From assembly GCA_019722365.1 (NCBI GenBank), contig JADFUC010001573.1, forward strand, positions 1 through 64,000: a stretch of 64,000 nt of DNA. The letters are read 5' to 3'. Source of the stretch: Lithospermum erythrorhizon (lineage: Eukaryota > Streptophyta > Magnoliopsida > Boraginales > Boraginaceae). Below the pieces are notes generated by a model, which saw only the letters and a list, made by a program, of their open reading frames with translations, was not told the origin of the DNA and ran no database searches. Each line of letters starts with the position of its first letter. Position 1 is the stretch's first letter. The translations under genes were made by a program, and so were the position numbers. Below are positions 1 through 11,260 of this stretch, piece by piece.

Positions 1-1443
1 TCAGTATTAGCTTCGATTCGAAGTTACGTATTGCTAACGCCCCCGGCTTTCCATTATCATAGAAATAAACATGCACACCATGCACTCACGGGGGTATCCT
101 CCCGATGGAGTAACGGCGTGGGCATCTGACTCGGCAAACCATTTGTACCTGGCACTCCTCGAGAAGTCCTAGGCTCCGTATCCCGGCATCGCGCCCATTT
201 GAATGTCGACCCGCTGACTCACGATAACGCCTCGGAATTTGAGCAGTGTCTTGCGGCGATACTTACCTCTCTCTAATAAACTAGGGGCAATCCTTCGCCA
301 GATGTCCGGGCTGCTGGCATCGATAACATGTGACCACCACTACGCTTAAATCTATTTTTGTATTTGCGATCGACCCACCAGCGGTAACGGCGGACAACGC
401 TCTGAACCCCGGAGACTACTACGAACCCCGCCCGGATCTGGTAGAGCCCACCGTGTAAGAAGGAGCGGTGGAATAACTCGAGGCGGTGGCCAGGAGCAAG
501 TGACTACTTGCCGGGGCGACTCTTTGGTGCGTCTCCTCCCAAACTCTGAAATTTAGAGGCTGCCGGAAGAATAAAGTCTCGAGGTCGACTCTCGATCATT
601 GCTCAAGGCTGCCGCTGGCTTTCCATTTTCCCATGCTTTACGGGCATTCACCAGGCAGAAACTAAGCCGCTCATGGTGGCGTATCTTACGTCGATCCATC
701 CACGGGCACAATGATCCTCTTATATACACCCGGATATTCAACGCCAGTAGTAAGCGCATCAGCGAGCGCCTCACCGTACTCACCGCCCGACCTCAAACCT
801 ATGTCACTTGAAATATTTCTCTTAGGAAGGCCGCCATGTGGGTCTCAAGCGATGATCTCGGAAGAGCTCTAAAGCAAATCGCTCGGGAAACATGAACTCC
901 CTACCGCGTCGAGAGATGCGCTCGAGGTTCTCCAGATCCGCAGACACCCTGTTAAGTCTATAAGTAGCAAACTTCACTCTCATCTATTGCCAATCCCCGT
1001 CGTCAAAAGATGGACTTAAATATCGGATGAAGTACATTCTTCTTTCTGAGTGAACCCCGAAAGCCGGAGGATCACTTGTCGAAACCGATCCAGGCTTGGC
1101 TTTGCTGCGGAATTCGGCCACATTTGCTCGACCACTGAGCATTCACACTCTCCTCTAGAGTCTGCACCGACCTCACTCAACATGCTCGAGGCGCACCTCC
1201 CGGACCTGTTGGTCAGCGTACTCGTGTCAGCAGTATACCCACCACGACTCGGCTTTCTACAGAGCTGCCCCGAACTTTTTATTAAAACACTGCTTGCGTA
1301 CTACGGGTGGCATCCTCAACATTCTACGCAACAAAAGAAAAAGACTCAGATTTTACAAAAAACACCAATCACAACAACTCAAAGAAAAAGCAATCGGCCT
1401 GAGATAGCCAATGTCACGAAACCTCGGCCTACGATACCAAAAT
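1..1443. other. GC-richer segment, probable retroelement coding remnant
   Basis: This stretch is clearly less AT-rich than most of the window and has no long open frame on either strand. At about 600-810 on the plus strand a short frame reads with a G-H-N-D-P pattern, similar to the 'DG..DP..H' motif found in gypsy Gag proteins. That similarity is weak and is the only hint of identity. No splice-bounded gene model can be made. My best guess is an old Ty3/gypsy gag region with many indels; a diverged host pseudogene is not excluded. Confidence 0.25.
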
Positions 1444-1448
1444 TGTAG
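1050..1448 (+). pseudogene. possible N-terminal domain of a gypsy-type plant transposon protein
   Basis: A 132-residue open frame contains, near residues 70-85, the string LFIKTLLAYYG. It resembles the 'HPF...VLNYY' core of the plant 'putative gypsy type transposon' domain (the PF04195 type), which normally continues into a 'PN.WR' motif. Here the frame instead runs into a Lys/Gln-rich tail with no such motif, as expected after a frameshift. No start signal or flanking exon supports a host gene. The call rests on one short motif. Confidence 0.2.
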
Positions 1449-2180
1449 CGACCGCCCGGAGTCGGCCGTCACGAGGTGAGAATCATTATAATCCGGAACA
1501 CCAGAGTCACCAAACCGATGGACGACTCGGTTTAAAACCGCAGTTCGCTTTCATCCAAAATGCTTGATCCGCAATTTGGAACTTTTTAAATCAAAAACGG
1601 TTTTTGAAATTCGCAATCCATCAGGCGATGCTCGAAATGACAAACCCCGCCAAAGCCTTATGCACAAGCATATCCCAAAATAAAGTAATGCCGGAAGGCT
1701 ACAGATGATACATCTTATCGAGGGAATACAAAATGACAACGGCCGACAAGGCTAAAGGTGCAAAAAGAAATCTGACAATCAAAAGCAGTTGGCCAACGCA
1801 TTAAAATCGGTACTTGAGGATCCTCTTCACCCGATGCTCACAGCCACTCGAACAAAACTCTGGCTTGACTGCGCTTTCAATGCCGCTGTCGACTGGCTGG
1901 AAGCTGGAAATGCCGCCAATGCGAAGGGGTGTAAGCATGAAGCTTGAGTGAAACAGCTACGGGGGTGAACCCGCATGCGAAGACGAGGAGGCGATGCAAA
2001 TATGGCTGGTAGCCACCATGAATGAAATACACGTATATCGGGACTATCTAATCGAATTGGCACATCGTAATCCCCAAAAAAAGTCTCATACATAATACAG
2101 GAGATATTATAAGAGGTTTTGATAAACACACAATTCTAGAAAGACATCAAAGAGACTGCATAAAAGCAAACTATTTTACA
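1444..2180 (+). repeat. LTR-edge-like repeat (TGTAGCGAC start)
   Basis: The segment starts TGTAGCGACC, the kind of 5' edge seen in many plant gypsy LTRs (TGTAACG-C-C-type). Its first 60 bases, including GTCGGCCG followed by CGAGGT and then GAGTCAC, recur at 12013-12198. The rest has no long open frame and no domain I recognise. No matching far end or second LTR was found. Confidence 0.35.
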
Positions 2181-2261
2181 GTAAGTGACCTCCTATCTCG
2201 TAACCCGCGATGCATATCCCAACTCTAATACGCATATGCTCAATCCGTCTACTGCGAGGAA

Positions 2262-2515
2262 TAGACTGTCGATAATCACAGCATATACGCGATATAAAAG
2301 GCCAAAAGCTTACCCTAAATACACTAAGTATAAAAGGCATACCGCTTATACACCTGATATAAAACTACGCGCGCTTATACCGCAGTATAAAACCGCGCGC
2401 TTATACCGCGATTATAAAAGGCACGCGCGCATATACACGGTGCCAGAGCCTTACGCGCGCTTATACACTAAGTATAAGGCACACGTGCCCACTCCACACT
2501 AAGTATAAGGCCAAT
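2262..2515. repeat. tandem array of TATA-rich palindromic units
   Basis: Units of about 25-30 bp repeat eight or more times. Each holds a short palindrome of the type CTTATAC-(A/C)-GTATAAG, separated by CGCGCG-type spacers. The same palindrome (CTTATACTTAGTGTATAAG and relatives) forms a separate array on the opposite strand sense at 26567-26880. An open frame of 105 residues crosses the array but only reflects its periodicity. Confidence 0.7.
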
Positions 2516-3998
2516 AATTATCACGTATCACGAGGAAGGAGTCACCTAAATCCCACAGTAATCCCATTGTGGCAAAGTAGCTGCGATACTCAAGGCCTCC
2601 GGCTGGTACATAACCAGAACCAGTACCACTTACTCCCAAGCGATGAAATACATCACACATTAAAACGTCGCAATGGTAAAATCAATCGCATTGGCCAGAC
2701 AAAGGCCTGACGTACAATAGTGCGTAAGTATGGGAATTGAGAAATATAAGTTGGGAGTTCAGTACATTGCCGCTTTAGCAATCTTGACGCCACGAAACAC
2801 AATCACGTAACGACAATTCGTATATCATTCTCGTAATCATAACCTGATAACATGTATATCACAAATCAAAGGCAAAAGTACGTGAAACTTACCGTGAGAT
2901 AAAGTACTCACTACTTCTTCTACCACTTGAGCAACCATGAATAATCGAGGTAAGCGCGCCCACGATCGGCGCCTAAAGCATTACCGGTATAATCAAGACC
3001 TATTCTTATACCGGCGTTACCCAGGAAGATGCATAACCAACTCTTGGGAGAACTATCTACAACAGTCTAACAGGATTAAACTATCGAATTGCAATCCGTG
3101 AGGGCCCTTGTATTCGATCCCCGGCCAAATTTCATCTTATTACTTAATCATTACCAATCGACTTATAAATTCATTTTATTAATTAATTATGAGGTCCATA
3201 ATTAACAACCTATACTCGAAATATCAATTATACTTCAAATTGGAATTAACACTTTTGCAACGTAATCCCCGCTTTAATCAATTTAAATCGCAATTGAACA
3301 TCGCAACTATAATAAAGGTCCCCGATATAACCTCCCTCGCATTAAAGTCTTATAAAATATCCACATAAAAAGTCAGCGAAAACCTAAAGAATCAACTTCT
3401 GGGCCATGCGTCCTCAAAGCGATCTCTAAATCACGAATTCATCACTTATACTCGTCAGAACCCATAACCAACTAAAATTTATCATAAGAAATTCAATTAT
3501 GGAAAAGTAAACTAAAAAGTCAACTATGTCGAAACCCGAAATATCTCGAAAGACTTGAAATTTACCTTAACTTCGAAGAAGGAGTAATGATGGGAGAAAG
3601 ATATTCTGACGAATCTCTTGAGTTTGAGGCGACAATGAAGAGAGAAATGGAAAAATGAAATTTTTTTTAAGGGGGAGGGATAAATTTCGGCCAAAGCAAA
3701 GAAAAAATGAAGATGATGAAGTGTTGTGATGATGTGAGAGGCCAAAGCATGCCGAGATATTTAAAAAACCTCGAGTCCGTTCGGTTTTGGTTAATTCTCC
3801 GCTTATCGTACCTAAATCTCCACCCGAACCCGATTTCAAAAGATAAAATTTCTTCAGCGGCAAACTCTATAAATTATAAATGTAATTCGGCGAAAAATTT
3901 TCTGAGAAACAATATTATCATCGAAATTAATTATATACTATCGAGGTCCATCGCCGGCCGAAAAAATTAAATTTTTTTTTAAATAGCAGGTTATTACA
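2516..3998 (-). repeat. candidate long gypsy-type LTR, reverse orientation
   Basis: Read on the minus strand from 3998, the sequence begins TGTGTAATAACC, close to the edge at 24717 (TGTAATAACCCG). It continues through a pyrimidine-rich stretch near 3590-3720 and later parallels the block at about 26150-26300. The TATA-palindrome array follows at its far end, as it does after the forward copy. There is no coding content. The copies are diverged, so boundaries are approximate. Confidence 0.45.
3848..3998 (-). repeat. direct duplicate of LTR edge, copy 1
   Basis: About 150 bp including ATTATAAATGTAATTCGG, an ATTATCATCGAAATTAA stretch and the TTATTACA edge repeats at 4165-4310 in the same order and orientation with scattered changes. 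The two copies are separated by about 165 bp of unrelated, less AT-rich sequence. Confidence 0.6.
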
Positions 3999-4164
3999 CA
4001 AGCTCCCAGATGAATAAGATTTGTGTTTGATTGTTGTTAGGAAGATAAGGATGGATGGTGAACACTTAAGTCATGAAGCAGCGGGAGTTTTGTGCGAAAT
4101 CCGCATGGTCGAGTTGTTGAGCGACTTAGCGATCTAACTTAGCTTCCGCGGGTGTCCCGGCTAT

Positions 4165-4310
4165 TACTACTAAATTATAAATGTGATTCGGCTCAAATAA
4201 TTTCTGAGAGCAATATTATTATCGAAATTATTTATACTATCTCACGTATCGCGTGACCCGAAAATTTTAATTTTATTAACTAGCAGCAACGGATTTATTA
4301 CATAGAATCA
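4165..4310 (-). repeat. direct duplicate of LTR edge, copy 2
   Basis: Second copy of the 3848-3998 segment; it also ends at a TTATTACA edge (minus-strand TGTAATAA). Copia leader sequence begins directly after it. This looks like the 5' edge of a second, truncated LTR of the same gypsy-like family. Confidence 0.5.
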
Positions 4311-5995
4311 TTTCGATTTTATAGTGAGGTTTTAAGAAATTTTATAAAAGTACTGAGAATTAAAATCTTTTTATTCCTGACCCTTTGAGGTTCATGCAGA
4401 TTTTTTCCATAAGTTTTTGAATTTGAAGTACTCCAAAATTATTGAATTTAGTTGTTTGGTTTAATGAAAAACTTCCAGAAGTATCTTTAATACAATTCCA
4501 CTTGGGCTGTTGTTTCAATAATGATATTTTATGTTCCAAATTAAATCCCAGAATTTTTGAATTTTTTCGAACCACTCAAATGGATTTTTTACAAAAGTTC
4601 TGATTAATCAGCTGAAAAGCTGGCGAAATGAATTACCAAAAATCGGTGCCACCTCGAGGCGCGTCCGGCCACCGGATGTAGCTCACCCCGGCAGGAATGC
4701 TTTGTAGAGTGGGTATGGGTTGTGGGTGGCCGGAGGATGAGTCGTTTTGAGTGGGTGGTCAGAAGTTAGTAGATCGCGTTTTTTAGAAACCCTAAATGTA
4801 TTTTATGTAATAATTTTTGGTTTTTAAAATTATTGGTAATTATTAATTCGATTTTAAATGTTAAATAAATAAATTTTTGTCATTAAGATAGTGAATATAT
4901 ATCTTGAATGGCATTAAATTTGTTCTCATGAGTATTTTCATTAATTGATCATTTTTTGAGAAATATTTTTATGATAACTTTTAAATTTTCACTAAATTTT
5001 GGAATTTAATTACTTGTAAGTATTTATTCCATGATTTAAGTGGTGATAATTATTATAATAATTATCATTAATCATGTGTGAATATATTTAAATTCAAAAT
5101 TTATATTAATGATGATATAATTAATTATAAAATATTAGGTAATTAAATTATTCGATTATGAAAGACATTTAATCTCATTTCATTTAATATATATACGACA
5201 TTAAGTGTATTTATTTGTTTTTTAAATAATTTTTCCCGTATATATTGTTATGGAATGGAAAGGAGGTATTTAGATATGACCGGAGTTTATTTGTTTATTT
5301 TACGGTGCAGCATCAAGGAAATGTTGTAAACGACCTGCTGAGTCGTATTTCTTTTATTCTTGTATTCATTTACCCTGTTTAACGCGTCTTTGTCTAAGTC
5401 GGGTTAAGTAGTAGTATGTCTTCTTTTGAGGTGTAGCGTGAAGATAGCTTCCACAAAGGCGACGCCTTGGAGAACTTGAGGGTTTTTTAAGGTCTTTGAA
5501 GAATACAAGACTTGCAACACAAGAATCTTTTTGTAATAGGACTTATGTTAGCATTTTCACTTGTTAGAGTGATGTAATAGGTCACAGGGTCATATCTATC
5601 TATGCATGGTTAAATAAAGTTAAATAACATTAATCTACTTTGATGATTAAAATTTAAAAAGCGATGTATCAAACGATTTTAAAGTTGTGAAATCGGTTGC
5701 ATTATCACACGGTAGGAGAGTGTTAGAGTTTTCACTTTGATATGACAATGGATCATGTTAGTGATTTCCTATAACGTTGTAAGGCTTTCATATGATCACT
5801 CAGTAACTATTTGGTTTAATTAGTATCTTAACCGGTTTGTCGGAGGTAAAGTCGGTGTAAATCATGTAGTATCACAATATAGACTTCAGTAGCGTCTGTA
5901 GAATTCTTGTATTCATGATTGTTAATTATATTTTAGATTAATTTATATCATTTTGAGGATTCGGGATGTATGAATTTGGTGTTTATCACAAAGAA
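4311..5995 (+). mobile_element. copia-family deletion derivative: leader fused to LTR end
   Basis: From about 4311 the sequence follows the long untranslated leader seen in elements C, D and E: AT-rich tract, GC-rich island (4628-4800), and the conserved block TATGGAATGGAAAGGAGG at 5250-5267. Near 5890 it switches directly to the last 100 bp of the family's LTR (TTCTTGTATTCATGATTG through TTTATCACAAA). All of gag-pol, the 3' region and most of the 3' LTR are missing. No complete 5' LTR precedes it. It has no coding capacity. Confidence 0.65.
5262..5600. repeat. leader segment bracketed by an inverted repeat
   Basis: GGAGGTATTTAGATATGACC at 5262-5281 is mirrored by GGTCATATCTATC at 5588-5600. 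The same pair brackets the corresponding segment in the leaders of the other copies (7161-7470, 40584-40927, 48297-48634, 59595-59919). Here the right arm is shortened by a deletion. Confidence 0.6.
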
Positions 5996-6950
5996 AATAG
6001 GCGTTAGTCGATGCGTTAAACCCCGACAAATTTTCTTCAATTTAGCATATCCTTACTAACTATAGATTATACATTTTAAGTTTGAGGACATAATAGTATT
6101 AATTTGCCATAATAAACCATACGCTCCATAACTCCATAACTTTCATGAATAATAACTTCCTTTATATAACATATTAATTTCCTTTTAAATATATATATAT
6201 GAACACAAGCTATATTGCCATACATATATCATAAAATTTACATAAAAAATCTTAAAGATTGAGTATGGCGTCATTGTATCGTTATGTTAAATATATATTA
6301 TTGGTAATTATTTGTAATTTACACTCATCAGCGTATATCCAAAGATGCTAGTGTATCACGCTTACTTCAGAAACTTTTTAATTTATGGCTAAAGAAGTAA
6401 TTAATTATGTCAATTAAACAAAATAAAGTAGGGATATAAAGGAAAATGTATTGAAAAGTTATCTTAAAATGTAAAATTATATATTTTGATACTTAAAATA
6501 TTAAACTAAAACATCAATTATTCTGAGATGGAAGAAGTAGCATTATTTTACTATCACCCTTCGCCAATAATACAATATATAAAATATGGGACACATGAGA
6601 GGTAATAAAACTGATAGAGGATCCGAAATAGATACTTTTAATACAATTTTATTTTACTACATGAAAGAAAGTAAAAGGAATGTATAGGAACCATAAGAAG
6701 GATGAAAATTAATAGTAATACAAATTGGAATGACATGAATGAAGAATATAGCGGATATATAAATATATGTTAATTAATGTCTTTTTAATTGTAACAACTA
6801 TTTAATGGATATAATTATGAGATTCAATTTTTCAATTAATTTCCATGATTTTGATTTGTAGAATCAAAAATGGAAAGTATATCTATATGATTGTCCAATC
6901 ATGTATTTGAAATTTGAATTCATTGAGAGTATTTATCACCGACTTCATAA
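5996..6950. other. AT-rich stretch without recognisable gene
   Basis: Very AT-rich, with no open frame above background and no domain. A GAGATGGAAGAAGTAG string near 6520 is reminiscent of the GACGGAG-(G/A)-AGTA ends of plant mariner-like MITEs, but no partner end was found. It separates the deletion derivative from element A. Confidence 0.4.
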
Positions 6951-7160
6951 TTAGTGTTTATTGCATTTTTATTATATAATTGATTGCGTGTTCATTTAAG
7001 TATTAAGTGCATGAAATTATGCATTAATGACATATTTATTTCATATAATAGCATTAAATTTACTTAATAACTTTAATGAGTCATTTAATCATACCATTTA
7101 ATATATTAAATGCATAGTTTATGTGTTTCAATTTATTATATATTGTAATGGGAATGGAAA

Positions 7161-7470
7161 GGGGATATATTGATATGACCTAGTTGTATTTTTGAAATAC
7201 GGTATGCGAACCGTTTATCTGTTGTACACGACCTGCTGAGTCGTTTTATTTATTTTATTCATTTTATTTTACCCACACTTGAAACTGCGTCTTTGTCTTG
7301 GACCCAGGTTAATAAATAAATGTACAACCGTGGAAGCATTGAAGATAGGGATTTCGCCGTATCGACTAGAAGTTTCCAAAAGGTGAAGAATAAGATTACA
7401 CTTGAAAGTGTTGTAATAGATTTATTATTTTTATTATTTTTTTAAGGGTCGTATCATATATCTCTAAATG
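7161..7470. repeat. leader segment bracketed by an inverted repeat (element A)
   Basis: GGGGATATATTGATATGACC at 7161-7180 faces GGTCGTATCATATATCTCT at 7447-7465. This is the element A version of the arm pair also seen in C, D, E and the deletion derivative. It is preceded by the purine-rich GGGAATGGAAAGGGG. Confidence 0.6.
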
Positions 7471-8072
7471 TGTATTATTTATTTTATCTTTCATGATGTG
7501 GATATTACTTGAGTATGTGATGTATTACGTGTTAAATAATTAATCAAATAATATAGGATCTCGCCCATATAAATTTAAGGCTTTTTCGTATCAAAACCAA
7601 TTTTAACGTTGTGAAACTTATCACGATCATGAACACGGCGTGATGGCAGTGTCTTTGGTATAGAGTAGTATGACAGCGAATCATGTTGAAGTGATTTCCA
7701 CCACTAACATTGTGGGCTTTTCGGATGATCATTCAAGTAATAAAGGTTGGTTTAATTGGTTGTAACGGTAATTTCCACTAACGTTGTGGGCTCATGTGAT
7801 ACACTGTTAAGGTAACATCACATGGCGTACTTTATTAACACAAAATTTATGTCGTGTTTACGGTTAGTTAGCCTACTCACACATGTTTACTTTTCAAAAT
7901 GTGTTGTAGTGTTGCCATTTTGAAATTTCAATATAGTAGGTCTTGCTACTAATACATTTTGTGAGATTTTAAATATTGGTATTACTTTTACAATTTATTT
8001 TGTAAGGAGTGTTTGACATGATAGAATGCTAAAATTTGTTGTCATTTACATACTTATTCTTATAAATTTGAA

Positions 8073-8660
8073 ATGGTATCACTAATCCGCTTCAATAACT
8101 TTCGAACTTTGATGACGGTCTCGAAACTTGAGAGATTATTCTGGCTTGAGGAGATAGAAGTATGTGTTGTTTCTTGGTCCCATCCAGGACCAAATGGCGT
8201 TGCCCTTAATATTGAAAGGGAAGCCTCTGAGAAAGCACAAGTTTTGATGTTGTAGATGTCCATTATCTTTAGCCAATATGGAACCGGCATTCAGCTTCAG
8301 TATGAAGAGGAAGGTGAAAGTATATGACATGTACAAGCAACTTCGTCGGTTTTTCGAAGAAACTAGAAATGAGAGATATGACAACATATTGCTCGTTGAC
8401 AACAAAATTTGGGAAATGGGCGGTGGCCAGACGCGTATCATTAAAATGATGAAGCTTGGTCGACGACTTAATGTCTTGGGCTCGGTGTTTGAAGAACTAG
8501 GCGTAGACCTTATCTTGAAAATCTCTACGGAAAGGAGTTCTCTCGGTTTGTGATGAAATTCAATATGCATAAGTTTTGAGCTATCTAAAAAGCAGGCGCA
8601 TAAGATGATCCCTTCTAATAATGAGATGAATACACAGAGAAAAGGTTAAAACCTGCTGCT
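8073..8660 (+). pseudogene. copia Gag remnant (UBN2-type)
   Basis: Two open pieces (8073-8255 and 8278-8553) plus intervening frames give the central motifs of plant copia Gag: a YDMYKQL segment, an ERYD motif, then KMMKLGRRLNVLGSVFEE followed by GVDLILK, and further on FVMKFNMH-like residues after a frame change. Gag would form the cytoplasmic particle that packages element RNA. In-frame stops and shifts at about 8255, 8400 and 8550 make it non-functional. A start near 8073 is a guess. A large antisense open frame over the same DNA is a shadow. Confidence 0.8.
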
Positions 8661-8739
8661 ATACAATTTTTGGTGGTCCAAAACAAAGAAGAAGACCAGA
8701 AGAAGTTCAATGGTAAAAACTAAGGGTTAGAGGGAAACC

Positions 8740-9120
8740 TAAGGTTACCAAGGCTAGCTGAGCGGGGGCAATAGCATAAAGGAGTACAAGTCGCCATTCT
8801 TGTGGGAACTGGGTCCTTTGGAGATCGACACACGCAAAGTTGCTTGGAAGATGGGAAAAGAGATGGTCTAACGACCACTCATTTCTGGTATATATGTATA
8901 TATATGTTATTGAAGTTTGTATAACTTCCTAAATTCTACTATTGGGTGCTTATCGCGATTGTGGTTCTCATATTTTTCGCTTGATATGCGGGAACTACGA
9001 GGGCAAAGTAAAATGACTCGAAAGAGGAGAGATGGATCGACGTAAAGGGACGATGCGAAGGTTGCGGCTGCAGTAGTAGGATCCATCAATTTGAATTTGT
9101 CTGGGGTTTGTACATTTAAG
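8740..9120 (+). pseudogene. copia zinc-knuckle and aspartic protease remnant
   Basis: Around 8780-8850 the translation follows the CCHC knuckle plus 'GHWKR.C' context of copia Gag in broken form. At 8957-8971 the residues DCGSH occur where the family has the retropepsin core 'LDTGCGSH'; the Leu-Asp-Thr part is disrupted by an indel just upstream. The downstream RRGEMD-like stretch matches the usual spacer after the protease motif. This enzyme would process the polyprotein; this copy cannot. Confidence 0.7.
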
Positions 9121-9339
9121 CGGTGTTCTTGGCGTGTGCTTATAAGCGAGGAATGTTACTACATTTTGGTATTTTTTGAATGCAGAGGATTTTCCTTCCG
9201 TTTCAAAAGTGATCCTAATGAATTTAGGATCTATCGAAAGGTGTAGTATAAGATGTCGTTTCTCAAGATATGTCACAGACACTCTAAGCACGTCAATCTA
9301 GGAACATAATATTTGATAAGGCTTCAGCCAAAAAGCGGC

Positions 9340-10240
9340 TTAAAGCCGTATACCTATAATGAATTGTAGAATAGATCATGTAAATGAGAATCACGTCAAA
9401 AACTTCACTTTGGTCTGAATACTTGAAGGTTTAGATTGCTCTTGGATGATCTGATAAGTATGAATGCTGCCACCCACGAGCAAATGACTTCATCGCCCTT
9501 CATGGATACAATGTAAGGACAAGCCATTTGGCTTAAGGGGATCATACAAACAACGATGTATGTGGGCGATGAACATATCTCAGAGATGGTTATAGTTGCC
9601 ATTTACATTTCTTGCGATGATTATAGTAAATGTGGTTATGTGTATATAATGAAACACCAAACGTGAAATCCTTTGAGAAATCTAGGGAATTTCATAATGA
9701 AGTAGAGAACCAATTGAACAAGGCGTAAAAGGAATTCTTGATGCGGTAGAAGAGAATATTCACGTCAAAGGGGTTCGATCTTCGTCTTAAAAAGGGGGTG
9801 TGGTATTGTTTCACAACTCACTCCTGAAACGCCCGCAATATTACGGCGTGTGCGAAATCCCGGGCTGCTTACTCGACATGTTTTCGATATAATATGAGCC
9901 TATCAAATTTGTCGGTTAATTCTAGAAATATACTACAAAGGCATCAACTTCGCGCTTAATAAATGTCGACTTCTGACATATGAAACACCTCGCCAGATTA
10001 TGATTTGGAAGTTTCCAAATGGGTATTCTCGAGGATTTGGGAGTCGCGAAGCTTATGTCAGAAATTGACAAAAGATAAACTAACCCAACTCCGATAGATG
10101 CTACTTTATTGGTTATCGAAGGATACCGTTGATTCACTACTTCTACGAAAATAAAATTTACCCCGTTGCTAGATCGAGGAGCATTATTTGAAAAGGAATA
10201 TCGGTCGGAAGAGGCTAGGAGTGAAAGTGATGTTCATCTT
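9340..10240 (+). pseudogene. copia integrase remnant
   Basis: In shifting frames: an H-x-N-E-N-x-x-like piece of the HHCC zinc finger near 9365-9395, then MTSSPF, then DDYSKCGYVYIMKH at about 9616-9657 carrying an Asp of the catalytic core, then CGIVSQLTP at about 9800, and the copia-specific GYxxxxKxYYFY-type carboxy segment (YEIWK, CYFIGY, YFYENKIYPVARS) at about 9995-10170. This order is typical of copia integrase. It would insert the cDNA into the genome. Several frameshifts and stops inactivate it. Confidence 0.8.
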
Positions 10241-10435
10241 GAGGAAACTCAAGATGATGAAGCATTTTAATATCAATACATCGAGAGTGTAGGGGCGACT
10301 AACGCGCCCTAAAAATTAGTGCCTTCTTACATAGGAGACCCGATTAGCCCGATTCGCGAGGATGTTACGGAAAACCAACCTTATAGGAGACAAAGTCAAG
10401 AACCAGACCATTGGTATGACGAATCATTTTGAAAA

Positions 10436-11260
10436 ATGATGAGCTACACACTCTTACGAGGGAGGTATAGCAAAGATGCTGATAAATGGCGAATAGCCAT
10501 GAAATCTGAAATGGATTCGATGTGCCAAAACAAGGTTTGGTCCTTGATAGATTTGCCCAATAGGGTTCGTCCTATTGAGTGCAAATGGGTATTCAAGAAG
10601 AAACGTGATAAAGACGGAAACGTCCATGTTTTCATGGCTAGACTCGTGGCGAAAGGTTTCGAACAAGTTCATGACATGAACTATGATGAAACTCGTTCAC
10701 TAGTGCTATGCTTAAGTCCATTTGGATAATCTTAGCCATTTCAGTATTCCATGGTGATGAAGCATTTGCAAATGGATATAAAGACCTTTTTCTGAATGGA
10801 AATCACGAGAGAGAAAGCGTCACGGTACAATCTCTAGGCTTTACATGTCTCAAGAGGACCTAAGATTGGCAACTTACGGTCCATTCATATTACCAAAGCC
10901 AGCATCCAGCGATTGGAACGCTTCATTTGGTAAATCGATGAGGAGATTTTGATTCATTGAAGATGAAGAGTCTTGCCTACATACAAGAAGGTGAGTGGGA
11001 GTTATAATATTTATAGTCTTGTATGTCGATGACATACTAATCATGGAAGCAAAGTGGAATTACTAAGCTTCGGTCAAGTATTGGAATTTTGCGTGAATAT
11101 TTACCGGAAATGAAAGGAAGGGACTCGGTAGGCGAAATACATTCCTCGGAATCTAAACTCATCGAGATCGAGCCAACCCGGCTTATTGAGGCTTCAATCA
11201 ACACTTATATCAATGAAGTGTAGCAAAGGACTTCCAAAATGAATGATTTCAAGGAAAAGT
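10436..11260 (+). pseudogene. copia reverse transcriptase remnant (RVT_2)
   Basis: The open piece 10436-10729 has the hallmark start of copia RT: W-R-x-A-M-K-S-E-M-D-S, then ECKWVFKKKRDKDGNVH, ARLVAKGFEQ and YDET. After a shift come the FLNG segment and, at 11022-11033, an intact YVDD catalytic box followed by ILIMGS-like residues. A degraded DLGEA-like thumb region ends near 11260. RT copies element RNA into DNA. The catalytic box is kept, but stops at about 10730 and later make this copy dead. Confidence 0.9.

Noticed and set aside
8136..8570. 144-residue open frame on the minus strand
   Set aside because: It lies antisense to the recognisable copia gag motifs on the plus strand; a shadow frame.
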